The notes beneath the pieces were generated by a model. That model worked only from the letters and a program-made list of their open reading frames with translations, was not told the origin of the DNA and did no database searches. A stretch of DNA of 64,000 nucleotides, from the NCBI GenBank assembly GCA_019828595.1, contig JAHQRK010000016.1, positions 682,001 to 746,000 on the forward strand, read 5' to 3'. The DNA comes from Aphanomyces cochlioides (lineage: Eukaryota; Oomycota; Saprolegniomycetes; Saprolegniales; Verrucalvaceae). Numbering within the stretch: the stretch's first letter is position 1; every line of letters begins with the position of its first letter. Positions 33,633 to 43,478 of this stretch are shown one piece after another. A program made the position numbers and the translations under genes.

Positions 33633-34584
33633 GCCTAACAAGAAATGCCACGTACGAGAAGCGTCTAAGAAATCAAATCAATCCATGTCAAATTCAAAGT
33701 CAACAAACCGTTGCATGAAAGACAAAAGCGGAAAGAAAAGGCGAAGTTTCCACGGAACACAAATCCGCTTGGATGCAACAATTATCACTAAGCAAAGAAT
33801 TTAGATCAAAGTCAACTCACAATGACACACCGTGTCGCGAGTAAACACAAGAGATGACCAAAGTCGAAGGCAAAAGAGAGACGGAAAGGCGACAAAAGCA
33901 ACGAAAGGGAGAGTGACCTGGAGGCCGCTCCATCTATTGTCCTTCACCGTCAACCTCGTTCGTCGATCATAGCATCAGCAGACGCAGCGTCCATGACTGT
34001 CGAGGCTCGAACAAGTTAGGGACGGAACAGTCACCATAACAATCACGAATTATGCGGGCGCCACCTCACGACCTACGCCACCATCAACCACAGAGGCGCA
34101 TCCACAACAGCTCACAACGAGGCCAACAGTGAAAAGACAACTGACAGATCCATGGTCACACCCTTCAAATGGCATTCGCTGGGGGCAATCACCTCCCACA
34201 GCGACAAGACATTGTCGTGAGGTTGCAGGGCCATCACCTCCCTGCAAACTTTGCGCTGGCTCAAATAAGGGGAAGCTGAAGCCTGAGTGCAGAAGCTGAT
34301 GTCCAAAATGCAACGGGTGATCAAATCCCGCCAGCTCTAAGGATCATCACCTCCCTTGAGCTGCAAAAATGGAGCCATGTCGTTGGTGGGTTGTTAAAAA
34401 TGCAGCCAAAACGGATCTGTGGGCGACCAAATCCCAACAGATCCACCAAATATCCAATACGACGTCCCCGTGTCACTTGTTTGTGTCCTAGCGTCGTCTC
34501 ATTCGGGTCCTATTACGATGTAAGATCCATGTGTGTTCGAGGTCGTCCTCACCACGCCGTCGAAAACAAACTGATCTGGGGAAG

Positions 34585-34711
34585 TAACTCTGGAAAATTT
34601 ATATTATTGTCCAATAGAAATAGGACACTACAGAACTGGCCCAAGGCCACTCATTTTAACTCCCTAATCTTACTCTTGAATCCACCCCCGCCGTGTCAAG
34701 ACTTCCTGTAA
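34585..34711 (+). repeat. 3' LTR of Copia element 1
   Basis: 127 bp, three visible differences from the 5' LTR. It ends 139 bp upstream of the start codon of the membrane-protein gene at 34851, followed by the CTTAC duplication. Confidence 0.88.
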
Positions 34712-34850
34712 CTTACTCCATGGGCATGCAGAAAGGTTATCCTGGTTAAGAGCAGTTTATAAAACTTATTATAAATACTACTTCGAAGTACTAGTTTGAA
34801 CTACCGGATAATCTTACTCTTATCCGTAAGGTTTGACAGACAATTCCAAA

Positions 34851-36504
34851 ATGCTACGGCAAAAATGGGTCCTCCAAGTCGCATGGGGAGCGGCGGCGTT
34901 CACAGCGAGCGTTGCTGTGTTTAGCCTGATCATGGAGACTCAGAAAGAAGACGACGATGACGAAGGAACTCCGCTTTTGACGAATGGCGAAGAAACCCAA
35001 CAGGCCACAGCACCTGCAACCGTGACGATCGCGTCGATCAATGCTGCATTGAACACGATGCATCTGTCGTTTGTACAACGAGCTCGCGTGCAATCCTTTT
35101 GGGACGAGCTGTCATCTACAATCCCAAATGACGCAATTCCAGTGCCAGTAGCGGCCGCGCAGATTCAAGTGTACGCCCAACGGTATCCTGAAGAGTTTCC
35201 ACTGCCGCAAATGACCCATGCATTGTCTGCTGTCACGAACGGAACTCCAGCTGTATCAGTTCCTCGACCTGTGTCTCGACGTCGATCCACATTGAGCCTC
35301 GTGGGAAACAAGCTCTTTGAGATGGCAGTGGACACAAAAGGTGGCATGCAAGATGCCATGCACAGAGCCGTTCGGCGGTACTTGGAACGTGCTTTGGATT
35401 TATTTGCCGAGCGGTTAAAGGAAGCTATCAAGGACAAGGATATGCCTGAATACCTCCAGGTGCGCTTTTAAATTCTTTGTTCATGCTTATCTGCGTATTT
35501 GTAGACAAATATTGACGTGGCTGTGGATCAATTTCTCCCCGACGTCAAGGTGGAACTGTTTCGCAAGACCAAGGATTTATTCACCACGACAACAGCCCCG
35601 GTGGTGCCAGCCGACACTCCAATCGACGCACTTGCTCCTCTGGTATTTCCCCCTGCGTCTTGTCCCTTTAACGGGATCTCCTAGACTTACATTGCCACCA
35701 TGTACTTGCTCTGGGATCAAGCTCGAGCTTGCATTCTCTACAACTTGTTTCCATACGACCACTCGATCTGGAAGAGTTTGAAGAATCCGCTCTGGTGGGC
35801 GTTCAATTTCGTCGGGCTGCTTCCCTACATAGGCCAAATATGGTGGTGCTATCTCTTTCTTCTCAAGGACAAGAAGGACGAGCATCAATTATGTCAATTC
35901 ATCATTGGATTCAAGACCACGCAGTTCCTCACGCTTGGGCTTGGGGCGACGTTTCTTGGCATCATGCGCTATATTTACTGTACGATGCTTGGAGATACAT
36001 GCGACGTCTGTAAGTATTCATCATGAAAGCCGCATCATCCTGACTTGTTTACCGCTAGATGGCCCTCTCTTATCTCCATGGAATACTCTTTTCTTTCTCG
36101 GCCAGATTGCCCTCGTTTGGATTGCCTTCTTCTACCTCCCATACACAGAGCGGCCTGCGACAACAGTCGTCTCGCCCCGAGGGGCTGTGCGATCGTCAAC
36201 ATATCAAGACATGTTTGGCAACATTTTGCACATGGATCGAGGCGGCTATCTCATGAAACTGTGTGGCTACGAGACGATTACATTTTGCATTACGATGGCG
36301 TTGGCATTGGCTGTGAATATGGCTGTCACATTGACGTGGCAGCGGCAAATGCTCATGTTTTGGATCCGAACACTCTATGGCCTATTGAGCTTCCCGTTCT
36401 TGCCATTTAAAATCCCTGTGCTGGAGAATGTCCTCATGCACACGTGTCGAATGGGCTACGACGAGCGTGGCCGCACGGTGCGAGTGCGTGTCAAGATATC
36501 CTAA
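34851..36504 (+). CDS. Multi-pass membrane protein, uncharacterised
   Basis: Four exons (34851-35459, 35505-35642, 35685-36009, 36059-36504) encode 505 aa. An N-terminal anchor (WVLQVAWGAAAFTASVAVFSLI) precedes an acidic linker and a ~130-residue soluble part with a helix (YLERALDLFAERLKEAI). Four or five more hydrophobic segments follow (FVGLLPYIGQIWWCYLFLL; FLTLGLGATFLGIMRYIY; TLFFLGQIALVWIAFFYL; ITFCITMALALAVNMAVTL). The short N-terminal anchor plus TM-rich C half suggests an endomembrane protein. Family not recognised. A Copia element sits in its promoter region. The start is the first ATG; an upstream TTG is in frame but weak. Confidence 0.78.
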
Positions 36505-36550
36505 TCGACCAACTCATTATTGCGAACTCAAAAATTACGTTACGACTTGG

Positions 36551-38086
36551 TTAGACATTGTACTCACACTCATCAAAAGCCTTGGGTATGGAAGATTCAG
36601 GAGATGGCGAAGTTGTCACGGACTCGGGGATCTGTGGGGTTGTGTCGCTGGGGGGATGAGGAGTCAATGCTTGAGGGGGGCTAAGCGTCGTGGTTGCATC
36701 TGATGGGTTTGGAGTTGTCGATTCCGAGATGTTTGTTGGCGACGTCGAGTCGGAAGGTGCTGGCGCAGAGGTGTCGGAGGTCGTTGTGGAGGCAGAACCG
36801 TCGGCAGTTGCAGCAGCGGCGGCGGCGGCAGCTGCAGCAGCTGCTTCTTGACTCCGCCGCAAGGCCAGAGCAGCTAGTCGTTTAGCTTTCATTTGCTTTC
36901 GTCGTGCCATTTCAGCTCGTTCTTTGTAGGTCGGCGCACAGAGTTGATCTTCCGGGGGAATCTCCATGGAGAAAATCGCACCGCCGTGCTTTTCCTTGAG
37001 CTCTTTCTGGATCAACTCCATAAGACTCTTCTGGCTTCGGACGAATGCTTCAAACGGTGCTCGGCCTGAGAAGTAATCGACGCCTTCTTTCCCAGATATT
37101 GTCTTGCCTCGATTTGAGACTTGGACATGAGGTTTGCAGTAAATAAAGCCAAGTGGTCCTTCTGCCCACTTCCAGCCATGCTTGCGAAGCACCGTCTTCA
37201 TCTGGTCGAGGCGAATGTACAGATTCCGGCTTCGTTTCTTTGGACGAGCTGCTGGCTTTGCTGGTTCTTCTGCAGGAACTGGAGCAGGGGTTGGAGCTGC
37301 TGCATCAGAGCTGAGCTCATCAGGGGCCGCTGCGCCATTGGCGCTGTCGACATCGGTGACGTTAGCGGTAGCGTCGGCAACCAAGTCTGCGGATTGTTCA
37401 TCCGTCATGAGGGCTGAAGTAGGCAACGACTCCCCAACGTCGGTCGGTACATCATTGACAATGTTGGGTGGGAAAGGCTGCATTCCATGCATCGTCGGCA
37501 CTTGTTGAAACATGACTGAAGCATGATGGGCCGTAGGATCCATCATGGGAAATCTTGTCGGTTCGTGCATGCCATGCATCTCTCGACCGTTGGGATGCTG
37601 GCGCATGCGAGTCCCCGTCTGGTCGCGATCGACTTCAAGGATATCGCACAGCATATCTAGCGGGTGATTGAGTGATCGCGCACGCTGATCCATCAATTCG
37701 CTGGTCGGTGGTAGAGGAATGCCTCGGGGCATGCTTGCCGCCGCCATATTCATGTAATGGTTTCGTTGTTGTTGGGTCATTTGATTTTGCATTTGGTTGT
37801 TGAGTTGCGCTTGATAGATCATCCTCTCCACGCGTTGCCAATCGCCAGATTGTCGCCAATACATTTCTGCACTCGGTTCCCCAATAAAGACATTCTGGTT
37901 GATTACAGCCGTGCCAACCATCGTGCCTGGCTTAAAGTAGCTCATTCCTGACATTCCCCATTGCGAGAACCAACCCTCACGGCTGAGGCACTGAAAGACC
38001 TGCTGGAAAGTCACGCCGGTCCCGCCGCGATGGTTGGGATTGTTCATCAGGCTTGTCTTGTAGAGGATGGCTAGCAAAATAGGCAT
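36551..38086 (-). CDS. Ala/Pro/Ser-rich nuclear-type protein, uncharacterised
   Basis: A single frame of 511 codons. The N-terminal ~100 residues look folded (VTFQQVFQCLSREGWFSQWG; AVINQNVFIGEPSAEMYW). A Met/Gln/His-rich segment comes next, then a basic patch (KPAARPKKRSRNLYIR) starting a second conserved-looking block (LRKHGWKWAEGPLGFIYCKP...GKEGVDYFSGRAPFEAFVRSQ). This is followed by a Lys/Arg-rich helix, a run of 12 alanines and a Ser/Thr/Pro-rich tail. The second block resembles oomycete domains of unknown function rich in W-x-W and Y-C motifs. The basic patch suggests a nuclear location. Confidence 0.75.
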   Translation of the reverse strand: MPILLAILYKTSLMNNPNHRGGTGVTFQQVFQCLSREGWFSQWGMSGMSYFKPGTMVGTAVINQNVFIGEPSAEMYWRQSGDWQRVERMIYQAQLNNQMQNQMTQQQRNHYMNMAAASMPRGIPLPPTSELMDQRARSLNHPLDMLCDILEVDRDQTGTRMRQHPNGREMHGMHEPTRFPMMDPTAHHASVMFQQVPTMHGMQPFPPNIVNDVPTDVGESLPTSALMTDEQSADLVADATANVTDVDSANGAAAPDELSSDAAAPTPAPVPAEEPAKPAARPKKRSRNLYIRLDQMKTVLRKHGWKWAEGPLGFIYCKPHVQVSNRGKTISGKEGVDYFSGRAPFEAFVRSQKSLMELIQKELKEKHGGAIFSMEIPPEDQLCAPTYKERAEMARRKQMKAKRLAALALRRSQEAAAAAAAAAAAATADGSASTTTSDTSAPAPSDSTSPTNISESTTPNPSDATTTLSPPQALTPHPPSDTTPQIPESVTTSPSPESSIPKAFDECEYNV

Positions 38087-38439
38087 CCGGATAAAGTGTC
38101 ATGTGGTGGTTGGCTGAAATATCAAAGTTATCCGGATGACCTGCAGTGAAATCGATCACAATCTCAAACTGAGAGCATCTCCACCCGTCACGGAATTTGA
38201 CACTGAAACTGAGTTTTCGGGCAGAGTGACACTGAATCTTGCTCCACCGGTACACTGAGTCTGACACGGACACGGAGTTTAAAAGTCAGGCCCCGCAGTT
38301 TGGAGCCTCCGACACTGAGTTTAGACCCCAAAACTCAGTGTCAGAGCACAACACTGAGTTTTCGAATATCTTCGAATTTGTATGCTTCAAAAATATACTA
38401 CACTGAACTATAGCATACATTGAAACAATATTCCGTCAG

Positions 38440-39183
38440 TTGAGTAAAATGTCCGTGTGGATGTCCGACGCGGAGAACGAGCTATTGTGCAAGGCATTGG
38501 TACAAGTGTCTGAAGATCAGATAACTGGAACAGCACAGCCCTCATCAACGTTCTGGGAGGCTATCACAGCGGCGTACAATGCGTCGATCCCCAAAGGTCG
38601 ACCTGAAAGAACTGCCCGTGCCCTTGAGTCGAAATTTGCAAAAATAAAACTCCACGTCGGGAAGTTTTGTGGCTGCTATGCTGAAGCTTCTGATCTGCGA
38701 GCCAGTGGCACAAACATCGACGATGTTATCGAGTGTGCCAAGACGCTGTACTATGAACGCAATGTGGACAAATCCGGCAAGCACATGCACTTCAAGTTCA
38801 TGGAATGTTGGAGATTCCTTTCAAGTAAGCCCAAGTGGGAAACCTACCGAAGCAACACATCGGTGAAAAAGACCAAGCATGACGTCTCCGATGAGAGCGA
38901 TGGTAGCTCCATGAAGGAAATATTACCACCGCTATAATCGGGAACATCATGTTTGCAGCGACCCGAAGGTGTCAAGGCGGCCAAACGTCGAAAAAAAGTA
39001 CTTGCGAAATTGCCAGATCATGACGAATCGCTTGCCAAAGCAACGGCAGACATGGCAGCAGCAATGGAAAGAAAGGCGCACGCTCAGACTATCGTTGCCA
39101 ACATGCAATTGTTTACAATGAGCACTGACAATTCGACTCCAATTGCAAAACGCTTTGTGGAATCGAGGTTATCGCTACATTAG
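38440..39183 (+). pseudogene. Harbinger accessory protein (SANT/NAM-like), interrupted
   Basis: The N-terminal frame (MSVWMSDAENELLCKALVQV...) is a SANT/Myb-like DNA-binding region similar in role to the partner at 12535. After an in-frame TAA at 38935-38937 the same frame continues with QRPEGVKAAKRRKK, the signature of the NAM-associated C-terminal domain in plant-type transposon partners, then a coiled coil to 39183. No phase-compatible intron removes the stop. Confidence 0.7.
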
Positions 39184-39314
39184 AAGCCCGTGCACAAGAG
39201 AGACAAGCAAAATTGCAAGGCGATGCTGATGCAACACAAGCTAAAGCTAGTAAAGGCAGTGAAGTGCTTCTGTAATGATGTGTGATGCGTGACCTGTAAT
39301 AAAGTTAATTACAT

Positions 39315-39647
39315 TTATTGATTACCTCTCTTATTCCACAGGTGCTCAATGATATCCCTTCTTAGCTTGTTGTGTCCATTTTCATCACGAACTGCATTTG
39401 AGAGCTCAATATAAGTTTGGAAGGAGGCTGGTTCTATCAAGTGGGCTAAATCCACTTGATAACTGAATTCATCACTACAAGAGTCGTTGTCGAGTTCTTC
39501 GTTTTCGACAACCATGTTATGAAGGCAAATGCATGCTTGCCAAATTAAATGCATCATTTCGCGACTCCAACAGCGTCCTGGAAAATGTGCCCGTGTAATT
39601 TTATTATCTAAAAATAGGATTAAAGAGAAAGCAGTGCAGTGCACCAA
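39315..39647 (-). pseudogene. Harbinger transposase, C-terminal fragment
   Basis: 110 codons with WQACICLHNMVVENE and RRDIIEHLWNKRG, the C-terminal signature of plant-type Harbinger transposases. The DDE catalytic core is missing, so the fragment is inactive. Confidence 0.75.
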
Positions 39648-39756
39648 AAATGCTCTTTCTTCTCAAACACGGAGTTTCGAAACTCCGCCCTGACTTTGAC
39701 ACTGAATAAAACTCAGTTTCAGTGTCAAAACTCAGTGACCGGTGGAGATGCTCTGA

Positions 39757-40481
39757 ATCTTGTCTTTACGAGCCTTTGAGCTCAAACCTCACGACTTTAG
39801 TCATCTACTGGCGTCTGCCAAACTGTGGGTCAGCCAAAATGGTCGTGGGGAGAGGAAGCTGTCGTTGTTTTCTCCATTTGTCAGGCCTACAGTGCAGCTT
39901 TCGGCGCCATCACTCAGATGAACTTGTCTCCAAATTCAAAGCCTGTGGGTGGAACATACCTTTGCACCCTGTTTGTCCCTGCATGCCATCAGATCTTGCA
40001 ACCAGCAGCAGTGTAAACAACCACTGTCCCCCCCACTACTGCACTCCATCAGCAGTGCTGATGGAGGGGCGTCAAACCCAATTACACAAGGCAACTAGGG
40101 GGAATGGAGGGGCTGCTAATATTTGACATACCGTAGGTACATCGGTGGTTGTGTAACAATCCAAGTCCTGGGAGAAAGCGTGGCTCATCAGGCAACTCAC
40201 ACTAACACACACAGGGGGACTTTGTAGGATCGCAACAAAGCTGTCTTGGCCGTGGAGACTTCTTTCATGATGCAATGAGTAATCGCATGAAGACTAAGCT
40301 GTCTCCACGCTGGGGCAAGACAGCGTGGTCTACACTGTCTCCTCCCGTCACGTGTTAATCGTGCTCTGTCTCAAACTATGTGCACTACATATTTTCCTCT
40401 CTAACTATATAGTATTAAGTATGACGGTAATTCGAGAGTTTTCCCACGATTCTTCTTGTTTCAGTTTGCTGACAATTGAAG
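39757..40481. other. Intergenic, no supported gene
   Basis: An imperfect inverted repeat (GCTGTCTTGGCCGTGGAGAC at 40240 versus its complement-like GTCTCCACGCTGGGGCAAGA near 40300) could form a hairpin. No coding frame is supported. The right part is the promoter of the phosphatase inhibitor gene. Confidence 0.45.
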
Positions 40482-40910
40482 ATGGAAGCGGCAGTCGGCG
40501 GTGCGACTGCTCCAGCCAGCGCAGGATCAACGACAGTTGTTCGAGTCGAAGAGCCAGTAACGCGCTCTGAAGTCTATGTCATGCGCTTGGAGCCACGTCC
40601 TCACGTGACGTTTGACGAGGAGACTGCAGTCGACAACGAATTCTTTGGTCGGAAGAAGTCGAAACGTACGTCGCGCTCAAGATTGTCCATCGTGTGGGAA
40701 CTAATGTGGAATCCTCTAGGCTGCTGTATCTTTCACAAGAAGCGCGCGTTTGGCGAAAGCTCGAGCGAGAGCGAACCGGATTCAGACGACAGCAGCAGCA
40801 GTGCAGAGCGCCGGCGCACTTCGCGAAGACAGAAGGCGGAACGGAAAATGCACCCAGGACCAAAAAAGCACATGTGTAACGACCCGTCATGCACCCAATC
40901 GACGCAGTAG
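40482..40910 (+). CDS. PPP1R11: Protein phosphatase 1 inhibitor-3 (PPP1R11/YPI1 family)
   Basis: Two exons (40482-40665, 40720-40910) encode 124 aa. The family core is unmistakable: RPHVTFDEETAVDNEFFGRK, then a Cys pair and CCIFHKKRAFGESSSESE across the splice junction. These proteins bind and inhibit the catalytic subunit of PP1, mainly in the nucleus. The C terminus is basic and ends with a short Cys/His-containing tail (HMCNDPSCTQ), resembling the C-terminal Cys/His segment of animal homologues. The 54-nt intron is a multiple of three and has no stop codon, so retaining it would insert 18 residues in the middle of the conserved core. Confidence 0.9.
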   Translation: MEAAVGGATAPASAGSTTVVRVEEPVTRSEVYVMRLEPRPHVTFDEETAVDNEFFGRKKSKRTSRSRLSIVWELMWNPLGCCIFHKKRAFGESSSESEPDSDDSSSSAERRRTSRRQKAERKMHPGPKKHMCNDPSCTQSTQ

Positions 40911-41578
40911 AAACCGCCGCCTTGTCGGGCCTTGGTTGTTGCTTATAGCATCGTCATGGGTGCATGTTATCAGGCTCGTATTTCAATCGGTTGTGCCTTG
41001 AGCCCAGCAGCGTCTCTGAAGACAGTTCGTCTCTCTGTGCTGGATGGCGATTCAACACTGAATTTAAACCTGATTTGTCAAAACTAAACAATTTTAGCCA
41101 ATTAATTTACTGCGTTACATTTTGGACAAATCTCAGCCCAGCAATGTTGACGTCAAGTGCAACTCAACATGACGTGTGGGACGTAATGTATGCACAACTC
41201 TGTGCTCTCGTCGAGGAGGAGGAGCTTCGTGGCTTGTTCGTTTGTGCGCATGCACATGGTCGTATACTCCTCTTGCCATTCCAACGCATAACGCATTTCT
41301 GCTCAAATTTGGGCGTTCGGTGACTTTTTCGTCGAAGTTTGTTGTTGGAGAAATCGAAGTTCGAAGTGGTAGAGGCCATGGGATTGGTCCGACTGTGGAC
41401 AGGTGGGTAGTGAGTCACAAAATATCTCACCTTTGGACTACGTTCGGGAAACAATCTCACACTTTTGAAATGTCATCATACAAATACCAAATCAAAAAAT
41501 CATCGAATTGACTCACCACAGCTGCGAGATTCGACAAACGACCATGTCGGGCCCGAGTGGCACACAACCCATTTGGCG
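40911..41578. other. Intergenic, no supported gene
   Basis: Nothing convincing on either strand. It contains the 3' region of the phosphatase inhibitor gene and the promoter of START-FYVE gene E. Confidence 0.4.
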
Positions 41579-43163
41579 ATGAAACTCAAGTTTCCAGTCC
41601 CGGCCAACTTTTTCCGCTGCCCCCCGCTGTCGCCTGACGAATATGCTCAACTCTTGACGAAATCCAGCGCGAATGCGATCGATCTTGTACGTCCTGTGCA
41701 GACTCCGAATGGTTAGACTGACGGACGTGTGTAGATCAAACATTGCGATATTGAAGGGCGTGGGCCGCTCGACTGGACGCTTGAATCAGACACACGAGAC
41801 CTTAGAATCTACACAGCGAACGATCCATCCCTGCCACCACACGTCCTCTCGTATGCTGGTGTCGTTGAAGTCCAGGCGTCGCTGCTGGAAGTCGCGTCGC
41901 TCTTTCAAACACATACGACCGACATGTACCGCGATTTTCGACGCAGATTCGCCAGGGATCTTGTCGATGGACAGAATCTATACGTACTAGAACAGCCATC
42001 GCTCGCACATCCGCTCAAAGCAGTCAATATCAAATGGACAGTCAATGAAATGCCCGGTGGTGGCCTTATCCGCAATCGGGACTGGTGCTTCCTCGAGGTA
42101 TACAGTCGATGATGTTTCACCCAAGTCATAATTCTCGTAGAGCATGCACGAATTTGAATTAAATGGACGCCGAGGATGGGTGCGTGCTGTCTACTCGACG
42201 CAACTCCGTTGTTGTCCAGACCTGGAAGCCACCCTCGGCACCATCCGTGGCTTTTTCTACCGCTCCGGGCATGTGTTCATCGAGACGGACCGTCCTGGAG
42301 TTTTACGCGGCACGCTCCTCTTTCAAGCTAGTTTGAACGGAGGATTTGAAAAGGGTCATGTGCCGACGTGGGTCGTTAAAGCAGGCGTCCGACGACGCAT
42401 TCGAGGCCTGAGCGATATCCACGATTTTATTCGGGAGAAGCGACTGAGCCAAGGCGGCATCCTCGACTCATGGGAACTCGTCGACAAGAGCGCTCGCAGT
42501 CGATGCTATCTGTGCAGCAAGAAGTTTGGTGCATTTATTCGCAAGACGCGATGCCGTAAATGTGGCGAGGTACAGAGAGACGTCGAGTTGCTCGTCTCAT
42601 GGCTTTACGACTAGGTCGTGTGTCATAGCTGCTGCAAAAAGTGGACGATCTCGGTCGGCGGTATCGAGACGCCGATTCGTGCATGCTCGGCATGTTCGTT
42701 GGGATTAGTCTCAAAGGCTGGCACATTAGTGCCTGCAGACAGCGACGCCTTTCAATCCTCCGTGCAATCCTTGCCGCGACATCCACAAAGTGAAGGCGAA
42801 TGGAGTGGCTCGGAAGATTATGAAGTGTCCGCCATTGCGACGCAGCGACCAATGCCACCACCAGCTCCAATTCGCAGATCCAAATCGGCGTACGATCCAC
42901 CCGAGCCGGACAACGACATGTTTGAGTTCACGGCGAGCACATCGTCCTACAGAACGTCATATCAAGACGATGAAATCCAGCTTGGTCTTCGAGGTGGCAA
43001 ATCCAGACCAGCGTCTCAGCAATCCTCGTCACGACTGCCACAGCAGCCCGCGGTGCTTATGGAAGACGACACATATTCATCAAGAGGCACAATCGTGCTG
43101 GGCGAACCCTCGCGAACGGATGCGAGTCCTTGGATTCAATCGGAAATCCAATGGAAGTACTAG
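41579..43163 (+). CDS. START-like/FYVE-type protein E, divergent, long tail
   Basis: Four exons (41579-41686, 41735-42097, 42141-42569, 42615-43163) encode 482 aa. Three introns sit at the family's phase-0 positions, so this is a true but divergent paralogue of A-D. It has the N-terminal motif FPVPANFF, the START-like GPLDWTLESDT and VFIETDRPGVLR. The finger ligands are CYLC, CRKC, CHSCC and CSAC in the form RKTRCRKCGEVVC, closer to the canonical FYVE basic motif than A-D. The tail is about 100 residues longer than in A-D, Ser/Pro-rich and probably disordered, with RRSKSAYDPPEPD-like phosphorylation candidates. It has no close copy in the window. Confidence 0.85.
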
Positions 43164-43478
43164 ATGTCTCTCGCTGTAATACATTTAGAGTCCAAGTCGA
43201 CCACATGTACCTGCCACAAGAGCGTGCCACGTCATACAGACTTCAACCTAAAATCTACACCTTTTTGCAGTTGACTTACCACAAAATTCAGACTTTTTCG
43301 ACCGAACGTTAAATCGAAACCTCAACATTCAATGGATTTAGACAATGATCCTTTGATTTAATTCGAACGCAACCAACAATATTTGGATTTCACCAAGGGT
43401 TTTTTAAATTAAACCAACATTCAGACAAAAGATTCATCGCTACTTGAAATAATTTGAACGATACTTGGATTTTACATA

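Larger units (their letters stand above)
29274..34711 (+). mobile_element. Ty1/Copia LTR retrotransposon, decayed
   Basis: The 5,438-bp element has 127-bp LTRs at 29274-29400 and 34585-34711 that differ at three visible positions. It is flanked by a perfect five-base duplication CTTAC (29269-29273 and 34712-34716). A purine-rich tract (CTGGGGAAG) precedes the 3' LTR. Between the coding region and the 3' LTR lie ~950 bp of non-coding DNA (33633-34584) with three copies of ATCACCTCCC. The coding region is multiply broken, so the element cannot move on its own. Confidence 0.92.
38173..39753. mobile_element. PIF/Harbinger element, internally decayed
   Basis: Inverted termini GAGCATCTCCACC at 38173 and its complement ending at 39753 are flanked by a 3-bp direct TGA (38170-38172 and 39754-39756). 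GAGCATCTCCA ends are typical of PIF/Harbinger. Subterminal regions on both sides are packed with ACACTGA(G/A) or its complement. It holds a broken DNA-binding gene and only the last third of a transposase. Confidence 0.8.
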
